Positions 1 to 11,122 are shown, numbered from the stretch's first letter. The stretch: DNA of 64,000 nt from Nocardioides alcanivorans (GCF_021555175.1 NZ_JAKGRW010000019.1:248001-312000), one strand, 5' to 3'. The notes: generated by a model from the letters alone, not told the origin. Numbers and translations are program-made.

Positions 1-978
1 CGAGGCACGCCCGCTCGAACCTGCGGGTCTCCGCGCGGACCTCCTGGTCCTCCGGAGTGGCACCGCTGAACGTCCCGTGCGGCATCGCCTCGAAGACGTG
101 CAACTCAGCGGCAACCCCGGCGCGACGCAGCGCTCGATGCATCCGCACCGTGTTGGACAGCAACAGGTCCCGGGTGCCGCTCTGCAGGAAGGTCGGCGGG
201 AAGTCAGTGAGATCGCCGAAGAGCGGGGACAGGTGGGGATGCGTGAGCTCCCTACCTGCGGCGTACACGAGGTTGATGTCCATCGCCGAGCCGAGGAAGT
301 CGATGCCGGCATTGGTGCGGAACGTGTCGCCGGACTCGGTGAGGTCCACCTCCGGCGTCAGCAGCACCAGGCCTGCCGGCATGGCCAGACCTTCATCCTT
401 GGCCCTCAGGAGTACCGCCGCCGCCAGGTTGCCTCCCGCGGAGGCCCCACTCACCACCACGTTCGCGGCACCGTACTGCTCGACGGCTTGGCGATAGAGG
501 GCGAAGCAGTCATCGAGCGCGGCCGGGAACGGGTGCCGCGGGGGCATCCGGTAGTCGGGCGACCAGGTCACCCCGGACGAGCGGCGGCAGCCGCGGCCGC
601 TGATTTCCAGGCGAGTTCCCCCGCGCCAAGGATGAGCGCACCGCCATGGATGTCGAGGAAGACAGTGTTCTCCGACTCGACGTCCTTGGGCTCCAGCACC
701 CAGGTCGCCGTGCCTCCGATCTCCCGGAGCTCATACGAGAAGGTGCCCTCGGCGGGCATCGACAGCTCGAAGAAGTGGTGCATCGCCGCATCGGTGGCAG
801 CGATGCGCTGCTCCCAACCCGCCAGGTCCTCCGACGCCGGCCAGCTGCTCGACATCGACGAGAACCCGCCGGCCGCCTTCAGATAGGCGCGCGCCTCTGC
901 GCTGATGCCGTCCGGCGCGTCAGGCCGAACCCGCGCCGCGGTGCTGCTCGGAGTCTCATGGGGCAAGGTGTCGCTCAA
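1..978 (-). CDS. alpha/beta hydrolase (HSL/GDSAG-like esterase), partial, frameshifted as given
   Basis: Carboxylester hydrolase of the hormone-sensitive-lipase-like alpha/beta fold; natural substrate unknown. The first 136 codons (ATG at 978) carry the oxyanion HGGA motif, then stop at 568. The other frame continues immediately with a family-typical segment (PDYRMPP, HPFPAALDD) and the nucleophile elbow GASAGG, and stays open to the window edge, so the C-terminus is cut off. The break lies at the C run 571-574 (plus strand); one extra base restores the frame. The ATG overlaps the stop of the upstream MMPL gene by 4 bases, which implies translational coupling within the kinase-regulator-exporter operon. 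I regard the frameshift as a sequence error. Confidence 0.8.
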
Positions 979-3197
979 CGTGGGTCTCCGGAATCACAGG
1001 GGGCGTCGCGGATCGCCAACGTAGCGTCCGCAGTGACGCACGCCACACCACGATCCTGTTCAGTGGTGCCACTCCGGAACGACTCGGACGGCGGCGCCGG
1101 CGACAGCCGTGTGGGCCACAGTGCGTGCCGCCCGAGGAGCCGGATCAAGGTCGGCACCAACAGCGGTCGCACCACGAAGGTGTCGAGCAGGATGCCGATG
1201 GCCATCGCCAGACCGAACTGGAAGAGCTCGCGGATCGGCTGGGTCATCAGCACCCCGAACGTTCCGGCAAGGATCACCCCCGCTGACGAGATCACCCCAC
1301 CGGTCCGCACGATCGAGGATCGCAGCGCGTCGACCGGTTCGGCGTGCCTCAGCTCCTGACGGAACCGAGTCATCATGAAGATCGTGTAGTCGACCCCCAG
1401 CGCGACCAGGAAGACCAGGACGTAGACGGCCACCCGGTTGCCGAAGCCGGAGTCGCCGCCCAGGCCCATCGCCAAGAAGGCGGTCAGCCCCATCGCGGCG
1501 ACGTACGACAGCAGCAGGGTGAGGACCAGATAGACCGGGGCGAGCACCGAACGCAGCACCAGGCCGAGGATCAGCGCGACGGCCGCCAGCATCAGCAGGC
1601 CCACCACGACGAGGTCGCGCTCGAGTGCCGATCGGGTGTCGGCAGCCTTCGACGTCTCGCCTCCGATGAGTACGTCGGCCCGCACGCCCGCGTCCCGGGT
1701 GGCGGCCTCCACGGCCCGGCGCAGGTCCGGTACGGCGTCCAACGCCCGCGAGCCGTAGGGGTTGACGTCGAGCACTGCATCGACCGACAACGTCCGCGCG
1801 CCCGCAGCGGTGCGGACTGCCCCGGTGGACGCGACCCGCTCGTGCCCGGCCACACCGTCCACCACTGCCCTGACCTGCTCGTCGCTCAGCGGGTCGTGGG
1901 CGTGCACCAGGACCTGAGAGGGCGCGACGGTACCCGGCCCGAAGGATGCGGCGAGCGCCGTCCGGCCCGATGCCGACTCGGTGTCGATGCGAAACCCGTC
2001 GACGAGGTCGAACGACTGCTGGCTCCCGACGAGACCGGTGCCGAGCAACGCGAGTCCGGCGAGCCCCACCGCAAGCACCCGTCGCGGGCGCTCCACCACC
2101 AGGTCGGCGACGCGTGCCCAGGCTCGTCCCTCACCCGGCCTGCTCGCACCTCGCGGCCAGAGTGCGAAGCGGCCGAGCAGGACGAGCAGCGCCGGGGTCA
2201 GTGTGAAGGCCACGACGGCCATCGACACCACACCGACAGCGAGATATGGACCGAAAGCGTGCAGCGTGGGGCTGACCGCCGCAAGCAACGCCAGCACCGC
2301 GGCCACGATGGTCGAGACGCTCGCCAGGAGCGCGCCGTACACACCACGCATCGCGGCCGCGACCGCGACGGTGGGATCGGGGTGCGCAGCGAGCGCCTCG
2401 CGGTAGCGCGAGAAGATGATCAGGGCATAGTCGGTGCCCACCCCGAAGAGCAGGACCGTCATCACCGAGGCCGTCTGTCCGCTGATCTCGATCCAGCCAG
2501 CATCGGCGAGCAGGGCACCGACCCCTTCCGCCACCCGCATCGCGAAGCCGACGCCGATCAGGGAGACGGCGACCAGTCCCGGCGAACGGTAGATCGCTCC
2601 CAGGAGCACGATGACCAGGCCGATCGTGCCGAACAGCAGCACCTTGTCGCTGCCGCTGAACACCTTCACCGCATCGACGCTGATGCCGGCCGGCCCGGTC
2701 AGGTCGACCTCGACACCGGGTCCGACCGCATCGGCTTCACGGTCGGCAAGCTCGCGCAGCCGTGTCACGGCATCGCGGAAGCCGTCCTCACCGGGGCTGC
2801 CCGACATCTGCACGACCACCATCTCGGCCCGACCGTCGTCCGCCACGAAGCCCTCCGCACCCATACCGGCCTCGGCGCGTTGCACGGCGGCGACGTGCGG
2901 CAGCTCGGCCGCCTCGATGGCCGAGGTGACCCGTTCCACTGCCTCATGAGTGGTGGTCGCGGCCCCAGAACGGAAGACGAGCACCGCCGGCGGGGCCCCG
3001 TCGCCGCCGAACGCGTCGCGCGCCAGCGCCTCGGCCTGCATCGACATCGAGTCGCTCGGCGGATTGTCGTCGTCGGTCCCCTTGACGGCGTCGAGGCTCG
3101 GCGCGAGGGAGGTGAGGATCCCGACCGTCAGCACCCACAGCGCGAGCACCAGCCAAGCAGTACGGCGAGACAGTCGGGTGGGCACGGAGAAGTTCAT
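975..3197 (-). CDS. MMPL/RND family transporter
   Basis: Membrane exporter of the MMPL branch of the RND superfamily, 740 residues. An N-terminal transmembrane helix (about 13-35) is followed by a periplasmic-type loop, a helix bundle with the GTDYALIIFSRYRE segment, a second loop and a second bundle with GVDYTIFMMTRFRQE. The paired GxDY-F-x-x-R signature and the internal duplication are typical of MMPL proteins. Substrate cannot be read from sequence; relatives export lipids or drugs. It lies 80 bases after a two-component system and overlaps the following hydrolase gene by 4 bases, so the kinase and regulator probably control it. Confidence 0.88.
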   Translation of the reverse strand: MNFSVPTRLSRRTAWLVLALWVLTVGILTSLAPSLDAVKGTDDDNPPSDSMSMQAEALARDAFGGDGAPPAVLVFRSGAATTTHEAVERVTSAIEAAELPHVAAVQRAEAGMGAEGFVADDGRAEMVVVQMSGSPGEDGFRDAVTRLRELADREADAVGPGVEVDLTGPAGISVDAVKVFSGSDKVLLFGTIGLVIVLLGAIYRSPGLVAVSLIGVGFAMRVAEGVGALLADAGWIEISGQTASVMTVLLFGVGTDYALIIFSRYREALAAHPDPTVAVAAAMRGVYGALLASVSTIVAAVLALLAAVSPTLHAFGPYLAVGVVSMAVVAFTLTPALLVLLGRFALWPRGASRPGEGRAWARVADLVVERPRRVLAVGLAGLALLGTGLVGSQQSFDLVDGFRIDTESASGRTALAASFGPGTVAPSQVLVHAHDPLSDEQVRAVVDGVAGHERVASTGAVRTAAGARTLSVDAVLDVNPYGSRALDAVPDLRRAVEAATRDAGVRADVLIGGETSKAADTRSALERDLVVVGLLMLAAVALILGLVLRSVLAPVYLVLTLLLSYVAAMGLTAFLAMGLGGDSGFGNRVAVYVLVFLVALGVDYTIFMMTRFRQELRHAEPVDALRSSIVRTGGVISSAGVILAGTFGVLMTQPIRELFQFGLAMAIGILLDTFVVRPLLVPTLIRLLGRHALWPTRLSPAPPSESFRSGTTEQDRGVACVTADATLAIRDAPCDSGDPR

Positions 3198-3277
3198 GCT
3201 TGCGAGTCAACGGCACTGCGTCCCGCCGGACATCGCACGAAGGTTCGCAGTCGTGCCCAACTTTCGATGGAGGGTCC

Positions 3278-3908
3278 TCACCCGCTCGGCAGCAGACCGC
3301 GCTCCCTGGCCCGTGCCACGGCGGCGGTCCGGGAGCGCACCCCAGCTTGCTGAAGACCTGCACGAGGTGCGACTTGACCGTCGCCTCACTCAGGAAGAGC
3401 GACCGGGCGACCTCGCGGTTCGACTGACCGGTGGCCACCGCCTCGAGGACCTCCTGCTCCCGCGCGGTGAGGGTCGGCCCGGTCCGACGCATCCGGTCGA
3501 AGAGCTTGGTCGCCACTGCCGGCGAAAGCACCGTCTCACCACGGGCGGCCGAGCTCACCGCCGCCCACAACTGTTCGGGGGAGCGTCCTTGAGCAGGTAG
3601 CCACTCGCACCTGCCTCCACCGCGTGGAGGATCTCGCTGTCGTTGTCGTAGTTCGTCACGACCAGCACGTACGGCGCCGCCTGGCGTGCCCGGATGATGC
3701 GGGTCGCATCGACGCCGGTCCTGGTGTCACCGGCGAAACGCAGGTCCATGAGAACCAGGTCCGGGCTGAGCGAGTCGCTCAGCGTGATGACCTCATCGAC
3801 CGAGGCCGCCTCGCCGACGACGGTCATCTGATCGGCCCGCTGCGCCAGCAGGGCACGCAGGCCAGCCCGCACGATGGCATGGTCGTCGGCGACCACGAGC
3901 CGGATCAC
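3278..3908 (-). CDS. NarL/LuxR-family response regulator, two frameshifts as given
   Basis: DNA-binding response regulator. Residues 1-117 are a receiver domain with the acidic pair D8-D9, phospho-acceptor D55 (LVLMD) and the KD switch lysine near 105. The LuxR helix-turn-helix follows in another frame (LTAREQEVLEAVATG, SNREVA, SEATVKSHL), and the last 20 residues need a third frame. Breaks map to the G run 3577-3581 and the C run 3340-3343. With both bases restored the gene is 633 bases, 210 residues, a normal NarL-family length ending at the TGA at 3278. It overlaps the kinase gene by 4 bases. Probably functional in the real genome. Confidence 0.85.
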
Positions 3909-5062
3909 GACACCACCGCCGCGACGACGGGGAGTGACACCGACAACGCCGTGTGGCCCGGCTCCGACTCGATGACGAAGGTGCCGCCCAGCTCCGCGAC
4001 CCTGGCACGGACCGTCTCCAGCCCGAACGTCGGCACGGTGGCATCGGTCAGCACCTCGGGGTCGAACCCGACTCCGTCGTCCACCACGTCAAGACGGACC
4101 AGGGCGTCGCCGTACCCGAGCGTGACCACGGCCCGCGCACCCCGGCCGGCGTGTCGTTCGACGTTGGACAGCGCGCCCTGCGTGATCCGGACGATCGCAG
4201 CCTCAACGGCCATCGGCAACGCGTACGGCTCGCCGTCGACCTGGCAGCGCACGGAGGCGACGGAGCGCTCGCAGACCCGGTGCACCGCCTGGGTGAGGGA
4301 TGCCCCGGACAGGTCTGCCGGAGCGAGTTCCGCCACCAGGCGTCGGGCCTCGAGGAGTCCCGTCGCTGCGGTGTCACGGGCGAGCGCGACCTTCTGCGCG
4401 GCCGATTCGCTCAGCCCCTCGGCCTCCGCGGCGTGGAGCAACAGCTTGATGCTGCTCAATCCCTGGGCCACGGTGTCGTGGATCTCGCGGGCCAGCCGTT
4501 GACGCTCCGCCTCCTGACCGGCGGTCCGCTCACGCTCGGCGAGTTCGGCTCGCGTCCGTTGCAGTTCGCGGATCAACTCCTGCTGCACGGCCGTGGCCTC
4601 GAAGAGCATCCGGAATCCCAGACCGATCAGCGTCGTGAGACCGGCGCCGAGCACCGGAGCCACCATGTCGGTGGCGTGCCAACCTGACCGCACTGCACCG
4701 ATCACCACGTCGAGGCCGGCGACGGTCGCGACAGCCGCCAGCGCACGGGCGAAGGGAAGCTCGGTCAGGAAGACCAGGAACAGGCCCACCGACGCGTACG
4801 CCGCATCGGCGCCGACCGAGGCGAGCGCGGCCCACGAAGCGCACATCCCGAGCAGCAGCAGTCGGCGGACGAGCAAACGGTCGGCGGCGATCCGCAGCAC
4901 ATGCAGCGCGACGAAGACGGCGACGATCCCGGCAATGGGTCCCACATGGGGCTCTCGCTGCAGCAGCGCCCGCAGCAGGACGACCATGGCCAGAGCGCCG
5001 ACGAGCACGTCGAGCCCCCAGCGGAGACGCGCGGCGTTCGGTTGCGGCACCTGGAAACTCAC
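3905..5062 (-). CDS. sensor histidine kinase, NarL partner type
   Basis: Membrane sensor kinase, 385 residues from a GTG at 5062; an upstream in-frame start at 5149 would add 29 low-complexity residues. Four to six transmembrane helices occupy about 15-155. A coiled linker leads to the HisKA_3 H-box REIHDTVAQGL with phospho-acceptor H195. The HATPase_c domain shows an N-box (NVERHAG), DDGVGFDP and FGLETVRARV. It has no large extracytoplasmic domain, so it probably senses a membrane or intracellular signal. It is the first gene of an operon with the response regulator and an MMPL exporter; a cell-envelope stress or drug response is plausible but inferred. Confidence 0.88.
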   Translation of the reverse strand: MSFQVPQPNAARLRWGLDVLVGALAMVVLLRALLQREPHVGPIAGIVAVFVALHVLRIAADRLLVRRLLLLGMCASWAALASVGADAAYASVGLFLVFLTELPFARALAAVATVAGLDVVIGAVRSGWHATDMVAPVLGAGLTTLIGLGFRMLFEATAVQQELIRELQRTRAELAERERTAGQEAERQRLAREIHDTVAQGLSSIKLLLHAAEAEGLSESAAQKVALARDTAATGLLEARRLVAELAPADLSGASLTQAVHRVCERSVASVRCQVDGEPYALPMAVEAAIVRITQGALSNVERHAGRGARAVVTLGYGDALVRLDVVDDGVGFDPEVLTDATVPTFGLETVRARVAELGGTFVIESEPGHTALSVSLPVVAAVVS

Positions 5063-5175
5063 GCGGCCGAGTGTAGGCCCGCTCGACGCGTGGCCCCGGG
5101 CGGATCGGGTACGGACTGGTGCCGGGGCCGACGCGCCCCTGTGCTCCACCTGACAGACAATGGAAGGGAACTCCC

Positions 5176-5559
5176 GTGGCTCGCAAGATCCCGCTGGACA
5201 AGATCCAAGACGCCGCCGTTCGTACGCTGGAGGTCGCCCTGACCACGGCCAAGTCAGCGATCCACCTTGCCAAGGGCGCCGTCGCCTCGTTGCTCGCGGC
5301 GCGCGCCACCGCTCCGTCGGCCACCGAAGACACTGACGCCGACGACACCAAGTCGACCCCCACGGACCCGGCTGCGGGCCCGTCGACTCCGGAGCCGGTC
5401 AACGTGGTCGAGGAACTCGGCCTGGACCCGGCGCCGTTCGACAAGCCGAAGCCGAACACGACGATCGACGCCGCGGCCGATCCGAGCGCCGTTGACGCCA
5501 CGCCGGCCGACGTGGCCCGGGCAGTGTCCGGGAAGGGCGACACCACGCCGACGGAATGA
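5176..5559 (+). CDS. small hypothetical protein with acidic, Pro/Thr-rich tail
   Basis: 127 residues from GTG 5176, chosen because GGAAGGGAA sits just upstream. Residues 1-45 form a basic, amphipathic helical part (KIPLDKIQDAAVRTLEVAL). The remainder is rich in Asp, Thr, Pro and Ala and looks disordered. No signal peptide or membrane helix is visible. It is divergent from the kinase operon and ends 24 bases before the stop of the convergent GntR gene. Family and role are not recognised. Confidence 0.6.
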   Translation: MARKIPLDKIQDAAVRTLEVALTTAKSAIHLAKGAVASLLAARATAPSATEDTDADDTKSTPTDPAAGPSTPEPVNVVEELGLDPAPFDKPKPNTTIDAAADPSAVDATPADVARAVSGKGDTTPTE

Positions 5560-5583
5560 CCGCCCCGCGGCCAGCGCGGGCCA

Positions 5584-6258
5584 TCACTCCCCGGCAACGC
5601 CCTGCCTGAGGGTCAGCAAGTGGGTGCGAGTCAGCGCGCCCGCTCGCTCCGACGCGTGGTCGGCGATCGCCTGAAGGATCTGTTCGTGGATCGCTTGGTC
5701 CTCGTCACCACCGTGCTCACCGTTCAGGCGGAGCATGTCGGCCATGGCCGTCATGCTCCGCGGCGCGAGGCTGTCGAAGAGTTCAAGAAGGATCGTGTTG
5801 TGCGCGGCGACCACGATGCTGCGGTGGAAGGCCGTGTCGGACGCAACCAACTCGTCGACGGCCCCGCGCTGGGCCGAACGCGCGGCCGCAGCCCTGCGCA
5901 TGGCCCGCAGCTCCGCCGTCGTACGCCGCCCCGCAGCCAGGACTGCCGCCTCCACCTCGATCGCGATCCGGGCCTCGAGCACTGAGGCGATGTCCGCCCG
6001 CCGCAGCACGGTGTCGAGTCGTTCCGGATCCTCGAGTGCCGCGACGAAGACGCCAGCCCCCTGACGTGTGGTGAGCACGCCACGTCCTGCCAGTTGGCGG
6101 ATCGCCTCCCGGATCGTCGATCGACCCACCCCGAGCTGGGGCGCGAGCGTCGTCTCACCGGGAAGTTTGGCGCCGATCCCCCACTCACCCGCGCGGATGC
6201 GCTCCATGAGCAGCTCTGCTGCCTGATCGGCGAGCGGCGCGCGGCGGACCTGTGTCAT
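5584..6258 (-). CDS. GntR/FadR-family transcriptional regulator
   Basis: One-component regulator, 224 residues from ATG 6258 (a start at 6276 adds six residues). Residues 10-70 are a winged helix of the GntR type ([31 protein letters not shown], wing RQGAGVFVA, quoted in parts). The C-terminal two thirds form an all-helical FCD ligand domain with the usual metal-binding positions (D in ASDTAFH, and H residues in the last helices). The gene diverges from the leucine leader and leuA with only 64 bases between starts, so its operator would overlap the leuA promoter. The effector is unknown; FCD proteins usually bind carboxylates. Confidence 0.85.
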   Translation of the reverse strand: MTQVRRAPLADQAAELLMERIRAGEWGIGAKLPGETTLAPQLGVGRSTIREAIRQLAGRGVLTTRQGAGVFVAALEDPERLDTVLRRADIASVLEARIAIEVEAAVLAAGRRTTAELRAMRRAAAARSAQRGAVDELVASDTAFHRSIVVAAHNTILLELFDSLAPRSMTAMADMLRLNGEHGGDEDQAIHEQILQAIADHASERAGALTRTHLLTLRQGVAGE

Positions 6259-6284
6259 GGGTCCATCCTGACCCATCGACCGAA

Positions 6285-6298
6285 TTGTCTACTTGTCT
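6285..6298. promoter_or_regulatory. possible GntR operator: direct repeat TTGTCT
   Basis: TTGTCT occurs at 6285-6290 and 6293-6298 in the short divergent region between the FadR-like gene and the leuA leader. FCD-type regulators commonly bind TTGTC-like half sites. The assignment is inference from position and motif only. Confidence 0.3.
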
Positions 6299-6322
6299 GA
6301 GCAGTGAGGTACGGTGTGGCAC

Positions 6323-6367
6323 ATGCGGATCAACGACCTCCTCCTTCCCTGCCACGGCGGGTCCTGA
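6323..6367 (+). CDS. leuL: leucine leader peptide (attenuation)
   Basis: Fourteen-codon [17 protein letters not shown], ending in TGA. Three consecutive leucine codons (CTC CTC CTT) lie 74 bases before the leuA start. The CHGG ending resembles known actinobacterial leuA leader peptides. When leucyl-tRNA is scarce, the ribosome should stall on the Leu codons and change the folding of the downstream hairpin, raising leuA expression. Too short to be found by ordinary gene callers. Confidence 0.75.
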   Translation: MRINDLLLPCHGGS

Positions 6368-6388
6368 CGGACCGGCAGCCCGTCGTGG
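6352..6388 (+). promoter_or_regulatory. leuA attenuator hairpin
   Basis: The arm at 6352-6361 (CCACGGCGGG) pairs with 6379-6388 (CCCGTCGTGG) over ten positions including one G-U pair. An inner TCC/GGA pairing sits in the loop. The 5' arm overlaps the last codons of the leader peptide, so a stalled or terminating ribosome would open or allow it. No T-run follows, so control may act on leuA translation rather than by classical termination. Confidence 0.55.
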
Positions 6389-6440
6389 AGAGCTCCCCAC
6401 CGGTCGCCGCCCCTCAGCATCCGAGTTCAAGGACCTCTCC

Positions 6441-8199
<1,759 letters not shown>

Positions 8200-8226
8200 G
8201 CTCGGGTGGATCCGGGCTGAGCGCGA

Positions 8227-8580
8227 TCAGGTGGTGGACCACACCGCGAGCCCGTTCCCGGCAGGGTCGGCGAAGTGGAATCGTCGCCCTCCCGGGAACG
8301 CATAGGGCTCCTGGGTGATCTGCCCGCCTGCCGCTCGCACCTGGGTGAGGGTGGTGTCGAGGTCATCGGCGTAGAGGATGACCAGCGGCCCTCCCGCTCC
8401 CGGGGACGCGTGCGGGTTGAGGCCACCCACCTCGCCGTCGCCGTCGGGACCCTGGATGCCTGCGTAGTCGTCACCGTAGGCGTTGAAGGCCCAGCCGAAC
8501 GCACTGGCGTAGAAGCCCTTCGCCTCAGCGAGGTCGGGAGCAGCGATCTCCACGTAGTTGATCGTGTGGTTTCTGGCCAT
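8227..8580 (-). CDS. VOC (glyoxalase/bleomycin resistance fold) protein
   Basis: 117 residues from ATG 8580. The pattern is two beta-alpha-beta-beta-beta units: an N-terminal half with YVEIAAPDLAEAKGFYASAFGW and a C-terminal half with DDLDTTLTQVRAAGG and FADPAGNGLAVW (quoted in parts). This is the short single-domain VOC type often annotated as lyase or dioxygenase-like; the substrate cannot be deduced. It diverges from the second MMPL gene with about 105 bases between. Confidence 0.8.
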   Translation of the reverse strand: MARNHTINYVEIAAPDLAEAKGFYASAFGWAFNAYGDDYAGIQGPDGDGEVGGLNPHASPGAGGPLVILYADDLDTTLTQVRAAGGQITQEPYAFPGGRRFHFADPAGNGLAVWSTT

Positions 8581-8694
8581 GAGCCGATGGTAGGCCAGCG
8601 TGGCGGTCCACCGGCGGCGTGGAACGCCGAGCGGCCCCTGCCGGGCGCAGAAAAATGCTGTCGCCCCGGCCTCGGTTTCGGTAGCGTGCCAGGA

Positions 8695-10842
8695 GTGTTC
8701 AAAGCACTCGGCCGCATCGTGTCCCACCGTCCTTGGTACGTGATCGCTGCGTGGGTGGTGGTCGCCGTCGTGATCGCGATGACCGCTCCCGGGCTCAAGA
8801 CCACGACCGACCAGTCGGAGTTCCTTCCCTCGCACTATGAGTCGATCCGCGCCATGGAGGCGCAGGCCGACCACTTCCCCGAGGTCAGTACGCCGGCAGC
8901 GATCATCGTGTTCCAACGCTCGGACGGTGAGAACCTGACCGACGACGACACGGCCGAGGTCGCCCGGATCGGCGAGGAGCTCGGTCCGAAGCTGGCCGCG
9001 CGCACCTTCATGCAGGAGGTGATCACCGTCTCGGCCGGCGGCGAACCCAACCTCTCCGAGGACGGTTCGACGATGATCGGGGTCGTGGGCCTGGCCGACG
9101 GCGCCACCGGCTACGACGTCGCTGCGTTCGACGACGCAAAGGACCTGCGCAAGGATCTGGCCGAGCTCGTCGACGGCACCGACCTGACCGCGCAGACCAC
9201 CGGCAACGTGCCTCAGGGACTCGACTCCCAGGAGTCGGGAGACAAGGCCCTGGCGATCGTGGGGATCGCGACCATCGTGCTGATCGTGGTGCTCTTGGCA
9301 CTCATCTTCCGCAGCGTCATCATCTGCCTGATGCCGATCCTCGTGGTGGCCGTCGTGGCCTCCGTGGCAACAGGCCTGATCGGGTTCGCCAACGAGGTCT
9401 TCGGACTCCAGGCTGATTCCTCGATCGAGGTCATCCTCCTGGTGGTGCTCTACGGCATCGGTACCGACTACATCCTCTTCTTCCTCTTCCGCTATCGCGA
9501 ACGCATGCGGCAGGGCGCCGAGAGTCGCGGGGCCGTCGCCTACGCGATGGAGCGTGCCGGAGAGGCCATCGCCTCGGCCGGTGGCGCGGTGATCGTCGCG
9601 TTCCTGGCCATGCTGCTCAGCTCCCTCAGCATCTTCCGCGCGATCGGCCCGGCACTTGCCATCGCCGTCGCGGTGACCATGATCGCCGTCCTCACGCTGG
9701 TGCCGGCTGTGATCACCCTGCTCGGACGGGCCCTCTTCTGGCCGTCCAAGAACTGGCGTCGCGAGCCCGAGGGCGCTCGCTTCGCGAAGGTCGGCGACGC
9801 TCTCGGCCGGCGCCCTGCGGTCTTCGCGGGCGTCTCCGGAGTGCTCATGGCGGTCGTGGCCGGTTTCGCCCTGGGCTTCAACCCCTCGTTCGACTTCAAC
9901 TCGAGCCTGCCCGACGACGCTGAGTCGACGGAGGCCCTCCACACCTTCCAGGACCACTTCGCAGCCGGTGCCGCCGAACCCGCACCCGTCGTGCTCGTCT
10001 CCGACGAAGGAGAGCTCGACGAGTCATCCTTCCCGGCCTTCCAGGAGGCCCTCGAGGCCGCCGAAGGCGTCAGTCAGGTCTATCCGGGCCAGGTCTCGGC
10101 GGACGGCGCAGCTGCCCAGTTCATGGTGGTGCTCGAGCACGACCCCGTCTCGGACGCGGCCCTCAACGACGTCAAGGGGCCCATCCGCAGCGCTGCCCAC
10201 TCGGCCGCACCCGACGGCACGGAGGCCCTCGTGGGCGGCACCGCGTCGGTCTTCGCCGACATGCAGAAGGCGCTGGCCCGCGACTACTCGGTGGTGTTCC
10301 CGGCTGCTGGCCTGGTGATCCTGCTGATCCTGGCCGTGCTGCTGCGCAGCCTCGTCGCCCCGTGGTACCTGATGTTCGCCGTCGGGCTGGGGTTCGCCGC
10401 CACCCTCGGTGCGACAGTGATCTTCTTCCAGCACATCCAGGGCGAGTCCGGGCTCATCTTCTTGTTGCCGATCTACATCTATCTCTTCGTGACGGCGCTC
10501 GGCACCGACTACAACATCTTGATGATCGCGCGCCTACGAGAAGAGGCCCGCGAGGGCCGCGTGCCGCGAGATGCCGCCGCCGAGGCCGTCAAGCATGCGG
10601 GGCCGACCATCGCCGCAGCAGGCGTGATCCTGGCGGGCACGTTCGGTTCGCTGATGCTGGCCGGCAACTCCATGCTGGTGTCGATGGGCTTCGCACTGTC
10701 CGTGGGCATCGGCATCGCGGCCTTCGTGATGGCGATGTTCTTCACGCCGGCGCTGACGGCGCTGATCGGTCACGCGGCCTGGTGGCCGGGGCACGGCGAC
10801 GAGAAGTCCCCCGATCCGGAGCCCGAGGCATCGGCTTCCTGA
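8695..10842 (+). CDS. MMPL/RND family transporter
   Basis: Second MMPL exporter, 715 residues from GTG 8695; an in-frame GTG at 8686 is equally possible and the mRNA may be leaderless. It starts with VFKALGRIVSHRPWYVI and an N-terminal helix, followed by an extracytoplasmic domain and a helix bundle with GIGTDYILFFLFRYRER. A second loop and bundle with GTDYNILMIARLREE follow. Both halves have the GTDY/R signature of the proton relay. It stands alone between a VOC gene and a convergent DivIVA-like gene, so its substrate is not indicated. It is only distantly similar to the first MMPL protein in this window. Confidence 0.88.
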   Translation: MFKALGRIVSHRPWYVIAAWVVVAVVIAMTAPGLKTTTDQSEFLPSHYESIRAMEAQADHFPEVSTPAAIIVFQRSDGENLTDDDTAEVARIGEELGPKLAARTFMQEVITVSAGGEPNLSEDGSTMIGVVGLADGATGYDVAAFDDAKDLRKDLAELVDGTDLTAQTTGNVPQGLDSQESGDKALAIVGIATIVLIVVLLALIFRSVIICLMPILVVAVVASVATGLIGFANEVFGLQADSSIEVILLVVLYGIGTDYILFFLFRYRERMRQGAESRGAVAYAMERAGEAIASAGGAVIVAFLAMLLSSLSIFRAIGPALAIAVAVTMIAVLTLVPAVITLLGRALFWPSKNWRREPEGARFAKVGDALGRRPAVFAGVSGVLMAVVAGFALGFNPSFDFNSSLPDDAESTEALHTFQDHFAAGAAEPAPVVLVSDEGELDESSFPAFQEALEAAEGVSQVYPGQVSADGAAAQFMVVLEHDPVSDAALNDVKGPIRSAAHSAAPDGTEALVGGTASVFADMQKALARDYSVVFPAAGLVILLILAVLLRSLVAPWYLMFAVGLGFAATLGATVIFFQHIQGESGLIFLLPIYIYLFVTALGTDYNILMIARLREEAREGRVPRDAAAEAVKHAGPTIAAAGVILAGTFGSLMLAGNSMLVSMGFALSVGIGIAAFVMAMFFTPALTALIGHAAWWPGHGDEKSPDPEPEASAS

Positions 10843-10843
10843 G

Positions 10844-11110
10844 TCAGCTTGCGGGAGCGGCCCCGCGCAAGCTGCCCAGGAAGTCATCGACGTCATCGAC
10901 GGCGTACCCGGACCGGAACCGGACCAGCGTGAAGTGCGCCGTGTCGAGCAGCGCAGACACGTCGCCCCCGGTCGTGCAGGCTCTGCCCACCCGATCGAGG
11001 AAGTCATCGACCTCGCCCATGTCGTAGCCGTTGCTCAACCGCGTCGGCCTGAACCGTGCTCGGTCGATCAGCTCGGCGATCGTCGCGCCCCTCGCGTCCT
11101 CTGCGGTCAT
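10844..11110 (-). CDS. tandem DivIVA-motif miniprotein
   Basis: 88 residues. Two copies of the DivIVA N-terminal motif: F-R-P-T-R-L-S-N-GYDMGEVDDFLDRV near 21-41 and FTLVRFRSGYAVDDVDDFL near 60-78. In DivIVA/Wag31 this segment targets curved membrane and is followed by a long coiled coil; here the coil is missing and the motif is doubled. It ends one base after the MMPL stop, convergent. It may be an adaptor to polar DivIVA; function inferred only. Confidence 0.7.
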   Translation of the reverse strand: MTAEDARGATIAELIDRARFRPTRLSNGYDMGEVDDFLDRVGRACTTGGDVSALLDTAHFTLVRFRSGYAVDDVDDFLGSLRGAAPAS

Positions 11111-11122
11111 GGCCCGATGCTC

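Noticed and set aside
1344..3353. Long plus-strand open frame opposite the MMPL gene
   Set aside because: Its translation is full of His, Arg, Gln and Asp with no family resemblance; it is the antisense shadow of a clear MMPL gene in high-GC DNA.
8581..9957. Minus-strand extension upstream of the VOC gene (576-residue frame)
   Set aside because: Only the part below 8580 is VOC-like; the rest is antisense to the MMPL gene and has shadow composition.
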